Shown here: positions 39,056 through 46,238 of the stretch, piece after piece
Layout: each line of letters begins with the position of its first letter
Position numbering within the stretch: position 1 is the first letter of the stretch
Assembly (NCBI RefSeq): GCF_000383095.1
Contig: NZ_AORL01000002.1
Location: 1-46,238, forward strand
Source of the DNA: Sphingomonas sp. PR090111-T3T-6A
GTDB lineage: Bacteria; Pseudomonadota; Alphaproteobacteria; Sphingomonadales; Sphingomonadaceae
DNA: 46,238 nucleotides
Reading direction: 5' to 3'
Translations under genes and position numbers: made by a program
The notes under the pieces: generated by a model
Seen by the model: only the letters and a program-made list of their open reading frames with translations
The model's database searches: none
Told to the model about the DNA's origin: nothing

Positions 39056-40117
39056 ATGGTTCTGAGCGTGAGCGAGTGGGCCTCGGCCGGGCAGGCGCAT
39101 CTGGTGCGCGACGAGGCGGCGGGGCTCGAGGGCATCATCGTGCTCCACTCGACCGCGCTCGGGCCGGCGGCGGGTGGCTGCCGCGTCTGGAGCTATGATT
39201 CGGCCGACGCGATGGCGGCGGACGCCTTCCGCCTCGCCGAGGGCATGACCTACAAGAATGCGCTGGCGGGCCTGCCGCTCGGCGGCGGCAAGTCGGTGCT
39301 GCGACGGCCGGAAGGCGCGTTCGACCGGAGGCGTTTCTTCCGGGCCTTCGGCGCGGCGGTGGAGGAGCTGAAGGGCTCCTACGTCACCGCCGAGGATGTC
39401 GGCACGTCGGTGGACGACATGCGCGCGGTGGCGGAGGCGACGCGTCACGTTGCCGGGCTTCCTCCGCAGGACGGTCGCCCCGGCGGCGATCCGTCGCCCT
39501 GGACGGCGCGGGGTACCTTCCTGTCGATGCAGGTCGCCGTGGAGCGGTATCTCGGCCGCGCGCTCAAGGACGTGACCGTGGCGGTGCAGGGCGTCGGCCA
39601 TGTCGGCGAGGCGCTGGCGATGATGCTGCACGCGGCGGGCGCGAAGCTGGTGGTGGCCGATGTCGCCTCCGCCTCGGTGGATCGGGTCGTCGCGGCGACG
39701 GGCGCGCGGGCGGTGCCGGTCGAAGACATCCTGTCGGTGGAGGCCGACGTGTTCGCACCCTGTGCGCTCGGCGCGATCCTGTCGGCGGAGACGATCGGCT
39801 CGCTGAAGGCCCGCGTGGTCTGCGGGGCTGCGAACAACCAGCTCGCCACGGCGGAGGACGGCGCGCGGCTGGCCGACAAGGGCGTGCTCTATGCGCCGGA
39901 CTATGTCGTGAACGGCGGCGGCATCATCAACGTCGCGGCGGAATATCTGGGCTGGTCCACGGCGGACGCGGTGGCCCGCGTCGAGGCGACGGGCGAGCGG
40001 CTCGGCCGCGTGCTCGACCTCGCCGCGGCGGAGGGCCTGCCGACCAACCTCGCTGCCGATCAGCTCGCCCGCAGCATCGTCGCGGGTGGCCCGGCGCTGG
40101 AGCGCGACGCGGCCTGA
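39056..40117 (+). CDS. Leucine/branched-chain amino acid dehydrogenase
   Basis: A 353-residue Glu/Leu/Phe/Val-dehydrogenase. The catalytic region holds K67 in MTYKNALAGLPLGGGKS (K79) and the NAD-binding GVGHVG is at 179-184. The C-terminal part includes GAANNQLA and APDYVVNGGGIIN. It oxidatively deaminates leucine or a related branched-chain or aromatic amino acid to the 2-oxo acid with NAD. Leucine is the typical substrate of this subfamily but is not proven here. ATG 39056 is preceded by CAAGGGAGTGG, better than the upstream GTG at 39029. Its divergent neighbour, an Lrp/AsnC regulator, fits control by the amino-acid substrate. Confidence 0.9.
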   Translation: MVLSVSEWASAGQAHLVRDEAAGLEGIIVLHSTALGPAAGGCRVWSYDSADAMAADAFRLAEGMTYKNALAGLPLGGGKSVLRRPEGAFDRRRFFRAFGAAVEELKGSYVTAEDVGTSVDDMRAVAEATRHVAGLPPQDGRPGGDPSPWTARGTFLSMQVAVERYLGRALKDVTVAVQGVGHVGEALAMMLHAAGAKLVVADVASASVDRVVAATGARAVPVEDILSVEADVFAPCALGAILSAETIGSLKARVVCGAANNQLATAEDGARLADKGVLYAPDYVVNGGGIINVAAEYLGWSTADAVARVEATGERLGRVLDLAAAEGLPTNLAADQLARSIVAGGPALERDAA

Positions 40118-40128
40118 CCCGGCGCGCG

Positions 40129-40157
40129 CCGCCCGCCTGAAGCGTTCAGGCGGGCGG
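40129..40157. terminator. 13-bp hairpin between convergent genes
   Basis: CCGCCCGCCTGAA (40129-40141) and TTCAGGCGGGCGG (40145-40157) pair perfectly around a GCG loop. The stop codon of the leftward nodT gene (40146-40148) lies inside the right arm. Position between two convergent genes makes a bidirectional terminator or transcript-end stabiliser likely, although no U run follows. Confidence 0.65.
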
Positions 40158-41579
40158 TGCCCAGCCGAGGCCCAGCGCCTTCTGGATCGCGACGAAATCG
40201 CCGGTGAGGCCGGCTTCCGCGATCGAGAGATTCTGTTCGGCGGCGATCTGCTGACGGCGGGCGTCGAGCAGGTCGATCAGCGTGGTGGTGCCGGCGCGAT
40301 AGCGCTGCTCGGAAAGCTGGAGCGCGAGGTCCGCTTCCGCCTTGGCGCGGGCCCGGGTGGCGACGGTGATGCGGCCGTAGCGGAAGCGGGAGAGGGAATC
40401 CTCCGCATCGCGCAGCGCCGCCAGCACGGTGGCGCGATATTTCGCCTCCGCCTCGTCGCGCACGCCCTCGGCCTGACGGACCTTGGCGGCGTTGCGGCCG
40501 AAATCGAGGAAATCCCAACTGATCTGCGGCGCCACCAGCGCCACGAAATCGTCGAGCTTGGTGAGATCGGAGATATCCGACCCGCCGACCCCGATGAGGC
40601 CCATGAAGCTCACCTTCGGGAAGCGCGCGGCCTCGGCCTGCCCGATCTTCGCGGTGTCGGCGGCGAGCGTGCGCTCGGCGGCGCGGATGTCGGGCCGGCG
40701 CTGGAGGAGGGCGGCCGGGTCGCCCACCGCCACCTCGGCCGGGGGCAGGGGAAGCGGCTTCACCGGGGTCAGCGTCGCGTCGAGCGCGCCCGGCGCCTGT
40801 CCGGTCAGCGTCGCCAGCTCGTCGAGATAGGCTTCGGCCTCGGCGTGGAGCGGGGTGATCTCGGCGCGCGAATTGTCGAGCTGGTTTTCCAGCCGCGTCA
40901 CGTCGAGCTGCGAGGCGGTGCCGCGGCCGAGGCGCTGGCGCGTCAGCTCCAGCATCTGCTCCTGCATCGCGATCGAATTGTTGCCGAGGTTGATCCGCCG
41001 CTGCCGGTCGCGCAGGTTCACATAGGCCTGCACCACTTCGGCCGAGAGGCTCACCTGCGTATCGGCGATGTTGGCCTCGGCCACTTCGGCGGTGGCGCGC
41101 GCGGCCTGGATGGCGCGGCGCTGGCCGCCGAAAATGTCGATCTCCCAGCTCGCGTCGAAGCCGACATTGTAGACGTCGAGATCGGTCGAGCCGCCGCCGG
41201 AATTGCCCGAGCCGCCATTATCCGAGCTGCCGAAATCGATGCCCGGCAGATGGGCGTGGGCATAGGAGCCGGTGCCGCTGATGTTGGGGAGCTCGTTTGC
41301 CCGCTCCACGCGCAGCGCCGCGCGCGCCTGCCGCAGGCGAGCCTGCGCGGCTGCGACGTTCGGGTTGGCGGCCAGCGTGCGGGCGACGAGATCGTTCAGC
41401 ACCGGATCGCCCAGCGCTTCCCACCAGCGCGCGACGGGCGCGGTGGCGGAGGCGGCGTCTCCGGCGCGGGCGAAGGCCGTTGTCTGCGTGGCGGATTTGG
41501 GCGGCCCGGCATAGTTGGGGCCGACGGTGCATCCGGCGAGCAGGCCGAGCAGAGCGAGGGTCGGGGCGATCGGGCGCAT
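40146..41579 (-). CDS. NodT-family outer-membrane efflux lipoprotein
   Basis: A 477-residue outer-membrane factor of the TolC/NodT class. Signal peptide with lipobox LLAGC (C17) indicates a lipoprotein. Two outer_membrane-efflux repeats follow (the periplasmic helices ANPNVAAAQARLRQARAA and EAEAKYRATVLAALRDAED). It forms the outer-membrane channel for the EmrA-EmrB transporter just upstream. The start ATG 41579 is directly before the signal peptide and 8 bases after the emrB stop. The three genes read as one operon. Confidence 0.92.
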   Translation of the reverse strand: MRPIAPTLALLGLLAGCTVGPNYAGPPKSATQTTAFARAGDAASATAPVARWWEALGDPVLNDLVARTLAANPNVAAAQARLRQARAALRVERANELPNISGTGSYAHAHLPGIDFGSSDNGGSGNSGGGSTDLDVYNVGFDASWEIDIFGGQRRAIQAARATAEVAEANIADTQVSLSAEVVQAYVNLRDRQRRINLGNNSIAMQEQMLELTRQRLGRGTASQLDVTRLENQLDNSRAEITPLHAEAEAYLDELATLTGQAPGALDATLTPVKPLPLPPAEVAVGDPAALLQRRPDIRAAERTLAADTAKIGQAEAARFPKVSFMGLIGVGGSDISDLTKLDDFVALVAPQISWDFLDFGRNAAKVRQAEGVRDEAEAKYRATVLAALRDAEDSLSRFRYGRITVATRARAKAEADLALQLSEQRYRAGTTTLIDLLDARRQQIAAEQNLSIAEAGLTGDFVAIQKALGLGWAPPA

Positions 41580-41587
41580 GGCGTTAC

Positions 41588-43147
41588 TCAATGGGCGGCG
41601 ACCGGCTTCGCATGTTTGGGAAGCGGTCGCAGGAAGAGGACGAGCGGAATGACGCAGACGATGCCGACCGTGAGCAGCCAGAAGAGATCGGCGTAGGTCA
41701 TCGTCAGCGCCTGGGAGGAGATGATGTTGCCGAGCGAGCGGAAGGCGGCCGCCTGTCCGCCGAGGCTCTGCGCCTGTCCGGCCATGTAATCCTGCACGAA
41801 CACCGAATTGGCGGGGAGCGCTTCCTCGATCCGGCGGCTGTGCAGCCAGACGCGCTGATCCTGGATCACCGCGATGCCGGCGAGCGCGAGGCTGCCGCCG
41901 AGGTTGCGCGCCGTGTTGTAGAGGCCGGACGCATCCGCCGCCTGCTCGGGCGAAACGGAGCGGATCGCCGCCTGGTTCAGGAACATCATCGCGCAGACGG
42001 TGCCGACGCCGCGCAGGAGCTGCGAATCCACGAAGGCGGTGCCGGTGGAGAGCGAGGTGATATCGGTCTCCATATAAGCGCTCACCGCCAGCAGCAGCAG
42101 CCCGAAGCCGACCGAGATGCGGATGTCGATATTCTGCACCATCCACGGCGTGAACGGCATCATCAGCATCATCGGCACGCCCGAAAGCAGCACGATCTCG
42201 CCCGATTGCAGCGAGTTGTAGCCGGAGATCGTCGCGAGGAACTGCGGGATGACGTAGGAGGTGCCGTAGATCACCATGCCGACGGTCGTCACCATCACGA
42301 CCACGGCGCCGAACTGCCGGTCCAGCAGCAGCTTGAGCCGGATCACCGGCTTGCTGGCCAGCACCTGCCCCGCGAACAGGAACAGGAAGCCCACCGCCGA
42401 GACGATCGCCAGCGTGCGGATCTCGCCGGACGAGAACCATTGCTCGCGTTCACCTTCCTCCAGCACGACGGTGAGCCCGCCCAGCCCCATCGCGAGGCCG
42501 AGGATGCCCAGCCAGTCGGCTTCGCGCAGCAGCTCGAAGCGGGGCTTCTGGTGCGGCATCGCGACGAGCAGCAGCGTGATGAGCGCGGCGCCCACCGGCA
42601 GGTTGATGAAGAAGGCGTAGTGCCAGCTCACATTCTCGGTCAGCCAGCCGCCCAGCACCGGGCCGAGCACGGGTCCGAGGATGGCGGTCGCGCCGAACAT
42701 CGAATTGCCGATCGGCTGTTGGTGGCGGGGCAGGCGGGTGGCGATGATGGTCATCGCCGTCGGGATCAGCGCGCCGCCGGTGAAGCCTTGCCCCACGCGG
42801 CCGACGATCATCATGCCCAGCGTCGTCGAGAAGCCGCACATCATCGAGAAGCCGACGAAGAGGCTCGCCACGATCAGCAGCAGCGTGCGCAGGCCGAACA
42901 GCCGCTCCAGCCAGCCGGAGATGGGAATGATGATGATCTCGGCGACCAGATAGGCGGTGGAGATCCACGTCCCCTCGGTGCCGCTGGCGCCGATCTCGCC
43001 CTGGATGGTGGGGAGCGAGGAGTTGACGATCGAGATGTCCAGCGTCGCCATCAGCGCGCCGAGCGTGCCTGCCGCCACCGCCAGCCAGGCGGCAGCGTCG
43101 GCCTTCTCCAGCGGCGCGGGCGCGGCAGGGGCGGAGGCGTCGCTCAT
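41588..43147 (-). CDS. emrB: DHA2-family MFS multidrug efflux pump
   Basis: A 519-residue, 14-helix major facilitator superfamily transporter of the EmrB/QacA (DHA2) type. It has the motif A-like GWLERLFGLRTLL after helix 2, the LDISIVNSSLPTI motif in helix 1 and the PVLGPVLGGWL motif C in helix 5. It exports drugs or uncouplers by proton antiport and works with a membrane-fusion protein and outer-membrane factor, which flank it. Its ATG overlaps the emrA stop by four bases. Confidence 0.93.
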   Translation of the reverse strand: MSDASAPAAPAPLEKADAAAWLAVAAGTLGALMATLDISIVNSSLPTIQGEIGASGTEGTWISTAYLVAEIIIIPISGWLERLFGLRTLLLIVASLFVGFSMMCGFSTTLGMMIVGRVGQGFTGGALIPTAMTIIATRLPRHQQPIGNSMFGATAILGPVLGPVLGGWLTENVSWHYAFFINLPVGAALITLLLVAMPHQKPRFELLREADWLGILGLAMGLGGLTVVLEEGEREQWFSSGEIRTLAIVSAVGFLFLFAGQVLASKPVIRLKLLLDRQFGAVVVMVTTVGMVIYGTSYVIPQFLATISGYNSLQSGEIVLLSGVPMMLMMPFTPWMVQNIDIRISVGFGLLLLAVSAYMETDITSLSTGTAFVDSQLLRGVGTVCAMMFLNQAAIRSVSPEQAADASGLYNTARNLGGSLALAGIAVIQDQRVWLHSRRIEEALPANSVFVQDYMAGQAQSLGGQAAAFRSLGNIISSQALTMTYADLFWLLTVGIVCVIPLVLFLRPLPKHAKPVAAH

Positions 43148-44280
43148 CGGCCGCCGCGGCTCCGCTCCTGATCCTTGATCCGGCCGATCTCGCCCTTGGC
43201 CGAATAGGTATCGACGTTCACCGTCACCGACAGGCCGGGCACCAGCACCTTGCGGGCATCGGGGCCGGCATCGATGGCGATACGGATCGGCACGCGCTGC
43301 ACGATCTTGGTGAAGTTGCCCGTCGCGTTCTGCGGCGGTAGCAGCGAGAATTCGGCGCCGGTGCCGGGCGAGACGCTCTCGACATGGCCCTTCAGGTCCA
43401 CGCCGGGCAGCGCGTCCACCTCGATATGCGCCGGCTGGCCGGGGCGCATCAGGCCAACCTGCGTCTCCTTGAAGTTCGCCGTGATGTAGATCTTCGACAG
43501 CGGCACAACCGACATCAGCCGCGTGCCCGACTGCACGAACTGGCCGACGCGCACGCTCTTGTCGCCGACGCGGCCGTCGACGCTCGCCTTGATGACGGTC
43601 GAGCCGAGATTGACGTCGGCGGCGGCGAGCTGGGCCTGCGCCGCCTCGCCCTGCGCCTCGGCCTGACGGATCTGCGCCTCGAGCGAGCCGATGCGACGCT
43701 GGGCACTCTCCAGCGAGGCCTTTTGCGCGGCGACGGTGTTGGCGGCCTGCGTCGCCTGATTGCGCAGCGTCGTCAGCTTCTCGCGCGTCTCGGCGCCGCT
43801 GGCGGCAAGCGGGGTGTAGCGGGCGACTTCGCCGGCGGCATATTGCGCATCCGCCTGCGAACGGGCGAGCTGCGCCTCGGCCTCGGCGATGGCGGCTTCC
43901 TGCTCGCGGATGCCGGCGCGGACATTGTCGGCATTGGCCCGCGCGACATCGATCTGCGCCTGATACTGGGCGGTCGCCGCCTTGTAGTCGCGCGGATCGA
44001 TGCGGACGAGCGGGGCGCCCGCCTTCACGTCCTGGTTGTCGGCGACGAACACCTGCTCGACATAGCCGGAGATCTTCGGGCTCACCGTCACCGCGTCGGC
44101 GCGGATATAGGCGTCGTCGGTGCCCTCCACATATTTGCCGCGGGTCTCATAGTGGATCAGCCACAGCAGGATCAGCACCGCGACCACGCCCAGGGCGATC
44201 AGCAGGATGCGCTTCGTGCCGGGGCTCATGCGCTTGGCGCGCTTGCCGTTGGCGGTCGGCGATTCGGTTTGATCGGCCAT
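43144..44280 (-). CDS. emrA: EmrA-type membrane fusion protein (HlyD family)
   Basis: A 378-residue periplasmic adaptor. One N-terminal membrane helix (about 24-42, ILLIALGVVAVLILLWLI), then the biotinyl-lipoyl-like VSPKISGYVEQVFVADNQDV, a long Ala/Gln-rich coiled-coil hairpin (about 100-210) and a beta-barrel with IYITANFKETQ. It links EmrB to the NodT channel. ATG 44280 is chosen because it precedes the anchor with a normal short cytoplasmic tail. The frame to 44364 crosses the divergent promoter and the marR start. Confidence 0.92.
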   Translation of the reverse strand: MADQTESPTANGKRAKRMSPGTKRILLIALGVVAVLILLWLIHYETRGKYVEGTDDAYIRADAVTVSPKISGYVEQVFVADNQDVKAGAPLVRIDPRDYKAATAQYQAQIDVARANADNVRAGIREQEAAIAEAEAQLARSQADAQYAAGEVARYTPLAASGAETREKLTTLRNQATQAANTVAAQKASLESAQRRIGSLEAQIRQAEAQGEAAQAQLAAADVNLGSTVIKASVDGRVGDKSVRVGQFVQSGTRLMSVVPLSKIYITANFKETQVGLMRPGQPAHIEVDALPGVDLKGHVESVSPGTGAEFSLLPPQNATGNFTKIVQRVPIRIAIDAGPDARKVLVPGLSVTVNVDTYSAKGEIGRIKDQERSRGGR

Positions 44281-44298
44281 GGATTCGGCTCTTTTCCC

Positions 44299-44347
44299 TT
44301 TGGGCACAGGTCGATGACGATGTTTCTCAGCGTGGGACTTGCCCAAA
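44299..44347. promoter_or_regulatory. TTTGGGCA/TGCCCAAA inverted repeat in the emr-marR promoter region
   Basis: TTTGGGCA (44299-44306) and TGCCCAAA (44340-44347) are inverted copies 33 bases apart in the 77-base gap between divergent emrA and marR. MarR-type repressors bind such regions to control both genes. The arm spacing is longer than in a single MarR site, so these may be two half-sites or chance. Confidence 0.4.
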
Positions 44348-44357
44348 AGCCGAAGAT

Positions 44358-44831
44358 ATGGCAAGCCCTCTTATTGTGGAACCTCAAGATATTCTCACCG
44401 ACTGCGAGCGGGTCGCCAATGCGCTGCGGGACTATTATCTGCGCGCGCATCGCGTGGTCGAACGACGGATGACCGTGCAGGGCACTTCCTTCGCCCGCCA
44501 CAAGCTGCTCATCATGATCGCGCGGATGGGGCCGACGCGTTCCATCGATATCGCCGCCGCGCTCGGCCAGGCGCCGCGGACGGTGACCGAGGGCATAGAC
44601 GGGCTGGAGCGGGACGGTCTGGTCCGCCGCGATCCCGATCCCGACGACCGCCGCGCCAAGCGCATCTCCATCACGGAGACGGGGGATGCAGCCGTCCGCG
44701 CCTCCGAGCCGGAACGGCAGCGCTTCATCGTCGATACGCTCGGCGTGCTGACGATGGAGGAGCGCGATCAGCTCGTGGGGCTCCTCGACAAGCTCAACGC
44801 GCGGCTGCTGGAACTCGACGCCGAAGCCTGA
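44358..44831 (+). CDS. MarR-family regulator of the emr operon
   Basis: A 157-residue winged-helix protein. The recognition region is IDIAAALGQAPRTVTEGIDGLERDGLVRRDPDPDDRRAKRI, where the DPDDRRAK wing is the classic MarR motif. Dimerisation helices lie at both ends. It is divergent from emrA, so it most likely represses the efflux operon and itself until an aromatic or phenolic ligand binds. Confidence 0.9.
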   Translation: MASPLIVEPQDILTDCERVANALRDYYLRAHRVVERRMTVQGTSFARHKLLIMIARMGPTRSIDIAAALGQAPRTVTEGIDGLERDGLVRRDPDPDDRRAKRISITETGDAAVRASEPERQRFIVDTLGVLTMEERDQLVGLLDKLNARLLELDAEA

Positions 44832-44934
44832 TTCCCCAAGGGAATGCCGACATTGGTCGAGTCCCGTCGCGACGCTCCGCGTCGATTCACCCCTCGGTAA
44901 GGAGGCGGGCGCACGCCCGGTTCCATGCTTGCGG

Positions 44935-44972
44935 CTCTCCGGTGGGGAGAGGGCTGAGGCAGGGATGGGGGC
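44935..44972. repeat. REP-like intergenic element
   Basis: CTCTCC-GGTGG-GGAGAG hairpin followed by GGCTGAGGCAGGGATGGGGGC. The minus strand reads CCCCCATCCCTGCC...CTCTCCCC, the style of the abundant intergenic palindromes of many proteobacteria. Only one copy was noticed in this window. Confidence 0.4.
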
Positions 44973-44976
44973 CTAT

Positions 44977-45102
44977 ATGGGTGAAGCGGAAGATTGCGCG
45001 GTGCACGAGACGGTTGTGTCCGACGATGCGGTGCTGGCGCTTTTCGTCTTTGCGAGCGTGACGCTGTTCCTGCTGATGGGTTTCAGCCTCTTCACGATCT
45101 GA
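44977..45102 (+). CDS. Small single-helix membrane protein
   Basis: ATG 44977 to TGA 45102 gives 41 residues: an acidic start MGEAEDCAVHETVVSDD, then one strong transmembrane helix (LALFVFASVTLFLLMGFSLF). An in-frame ATG at 44965 would add four residues but falls within the REP-like element. GGGGG precedes 44977. Acidic head plus single helix is a common small-protein plan; the function is unknown. Confidence 0.5.
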   Translation: MGEAEDCAVHETVVSDDAVLALFVFASVTLFLLMGFSLFTI

Positions 45103-45110
45103 CACGCGGA

Positions 45111-45446
45111 TCAGTCGCGGACGTCCCGCCAGCCGAACAGCATCGGAGAGGGGGCGCTGCGCCGGGAAAATTCCCGCCCGGCCATGCGATGAATGTCCGC
45201 CTCGAAGGCATGGAAGACGCGCAGCGCATCCTCCCGGCCGAGATGGCCGGCCCGCCCTTTCGAAAGCTGGGCCAGGGCCTCGCTGGTGATGAGGAAGTCC
45301 ACGGCCTTTCCGTCCGCGATGCCACGGAAGACGATGCCGTTGCGTTCATGGACCCAGCGAGCGCTGCCCGGCTGGAAGTGAATGCCCGTCTGGCTCAAGG
45401 CGCCCCCCCGGATATCCCGAGGGGAAAGGCTGCGCCCGCCCGTCAT
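45111..45446 (-). CDS. DUF1488-like hypothetical protein
   Basis: A 111-residue protein from ATG 45446 (TTG 45455 also possible). The central part GIVFRGIADGKAVDFLITSEALAQL and the helix DALRVFHAFEADIHRMAGREF resemble the DUF1488 pattern: a strand pair followed by an ecLaaF-type helix. No function is known for that family. The likeness is from memory of the pattern, not a search. The ribosome site is weak. Confidence 0.55.
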   Translation of the reverse strand: MTGGRSLSPRDIRGGALSQTGIHFQPGSARWVHERNGIVFRGIADGKAVDFLITSEALAQLSKGRAGHLGREDALRVFHAFEADIHRMAGREFSRRSAPSPMLFGWRDVRD

Positions 45447-45503
45447 GTGCCGCAAGACGGGGAGGAGGGCGCCATGCCCCTATGTGGGACAGGGAAGGCG
45501 GGC

Positions 45504-45734
45504 TCAGCCTTGCTCGACGAAGGGATGGTCCGCGCGTAGCCGATCCACCGCACGTTCGACCTCGGCGATCTCGCGGGCGTTGCCGGCGGCCCGCACTTCC
45601 CAGTTGCAATGCGGATGCGTGTGGAGGGGATAGACCTTGATGTCGGCAACGGCCTTGCGCCAGCGCGCCCGGCCGCCCCCAAGCGCGCTGGCGAGAACCG
45701 TCACCAGCAGGTTGCGCAACTCGCCGGCGGTCAC
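45504..45734 (-). CDS. Conserved hypothetical protein coupled to the entericidin gene
   Basis: A 76-residue protein from GTG 45734. The GTG overlaps the stop of the upstream entericidin-type gene (GTGA). The frame stays open upstream, but that part is the shifted shadow of the entericidin gene. The sequence has an N-terminal helix (ELRNLLVTVLASAL), the motif VYPLHTHPHCNWEV with two His and a Cys that could bind metal, and a helix ending RADHPF. I do not recognise a named family. Confidence 0.7.
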   Translation of the reverse strand: MTAGELRNLLVTVLASALGGGRARWRKAVADIKVYPLHTHPHCNWEVRAAGNAREIAEVERAVDRLRADHPFVEQG

Positions 45735-45877
45735 TTGTTGGCGTTGCCGTTCGGATGATCCGAGAAGACCCGGCCGACCGACTTCGCATCCTCGCCGGCC
45801 CCTTTGACCGTGTTGCAGGCCGTGGCGGCCAGGCTCGCCAGCAGCAGGCCGATCGCGGCGATAGTCCGTTTCGTCAT
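45731..45877 (-). CDS. Entericidin-family small lipoprotein
   Basis: 48 residues from ATG 45877, preceded by the strong Shine-Dalgarno GGAGGAAC. MTKRTIAAIGLLLASLAATA is a lipoprotein signal peptide and C21 the lipidated Cys. The short mature part CNTVKGAGEDAKSVGR is the entericidin A/B signature, with a HPNGNANK tail. Entericidins are envelope lipoproteins linked to stress-induced lysis in E. coli; the role here is unproven. It overlaps the next gene by four bases. Confidence 0.85.
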   Translation of the reverse strand: MTKRTIAAIGLLLASLAATACNTVKGAGEDAKSVGRVFSDHPNGNANK

Positions 45878-46238
45878 ATATGTTCCTCCGATGCCCGCCG
45901 GTCATAGCGCGGGCAGGGGAATCACGGAATGGCCGCCCGCTGTCGAAGAGCGACGGAAAGGGGGTGGGATGCGACGCGTGACAGGGTTGATTTGCGATTG
46001 TCGAAAAAAGTTCATTCGAATCGTTGACGGCCCTCGGGAGTGCCTATAGAGGGCCTCTCACCGCAGCGGACGACGCCTTCAACGGCCGGTTCCAACGGGG
46101 AAATTTCGAACCGCTACAGTGGTTTAACGGAATGACCCGAACTGCAGGATCGGATGCGTCAAGGCGCATCCGGACGAACTTTTTGAGATCGTTTTAAACG
46201 GTCCCCCGAGGTCAAATCCGGGGCAAGAAAAGTATCGG
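45878..46238 (+). promoter_or_regulatory. Promoter and leader of a probable stable RNA operon (truncated at window end)
   Basis: No protein gene is evident in the last 360 bases. TTGACG (46024-46029) and TATAGA (46045-46050) form a promoter-like pair with an AT-rich GTCGAAAAAAGTTCATTCGAATC upstream stretch and a GC-rich CCTCTCACCGCAGCGG start region, as in alphaproteobacterial rRNA/tRNA promoters. The spacer is short (15 bp) by this reading. Bases 46078-46238 would be leader, and the RNA gene itself lies beyond the window. Confidence 0.45.

Noticed and set aside
1-46238. CRISPR array, prophage or transposase
   Set aside because: No regularly spaced direct repeats, integrase, transposase or terminal inverted repeats were seen on reading both strands.

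Overview
The window looks like a chromosomal segment of a sphingomonad-type alphaproteobacterium. This rests on the high GC content, FixJ/NarL-rich signalling, a TonB receptor next to carbohydrate enzymes, an EmrAB-NodT efflux operon, an entericidin-type lipoprotein, and a stable-RNA-like promoter at the right end. The genus is inferred from gene style and was not searched. No CRISPR array, tRNA, intact insertion sequence or rRNA body was seen.

Layout. (1) 1-5.5 kb is an accessory region. It holds a 1362-residue STAND/NACHT-like NTPase with a C-terminal PD-(D/E)XK-like nuclease domain. A 69-codon cysteine-rich reading frame sits just upstream and carries two in-frame stop codons. About 1 kb of gene-poor, partly AT-rich DNA with a nested hairpin follows. 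(2) 5.5-13.7 kb is a metallo-beta-lactamase-fold hydrolase and two signalling clusters: a propeller-type sensor kinase with a NarL-type regulator, then a small membrane protein, a FixJ-type regulator, a receiver-only protein and a PAS histidine kinase. (3) 13.7-19.8 kb holds a small exported protein with a damaged signal peptide, an autotransporter esterase, an aldehyde dehydrogenase, an RMD1/DUF155 protein, a DEDDh exonuclease and a LuxR-only regulator. (4) 20.0-32.9 kb is a carbohydrate/gluconate locus: GntP permease, FadR-type regulator, two large paralogous secreted beta-helix/beta-propeller enzymes, an alpha/beta esterase, gluconokinase and a TonB-dependent receptor. (5) 33.1-36.2 kb is copper resistance (CopA, CueR, CueR promoter). 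(6) 36.4-45.9 kb holds an EF-G-like GTPase, a divergent Lrp/leucine-dehydrogenase pair, an emrA-emrB-nodT operon with divergent marR, and several small genes. (7) The last 200 bases look like the promoter and leader of a stable RNA operon.

How they may work together. In the carbohydrate locus the TonB receptor would import oligomers. The two paralogous enzymes (tandem pectate-lyase-3/GH55-like beta-helices fused to an SMP-30/gluconolactonase-like propeller) and the esterase would act outside the cytoplasm. GntP and GntK would import and phosphorylate gluconate-type products under the FadR-type regulator. A shared 23-bp near-identical element precedes both paralogs. The most novel candidates are the NTPase-nuclease with its broken small partner, and the beta-helix/propeller fusion pair with its DNA motif and gene-conversion tract.
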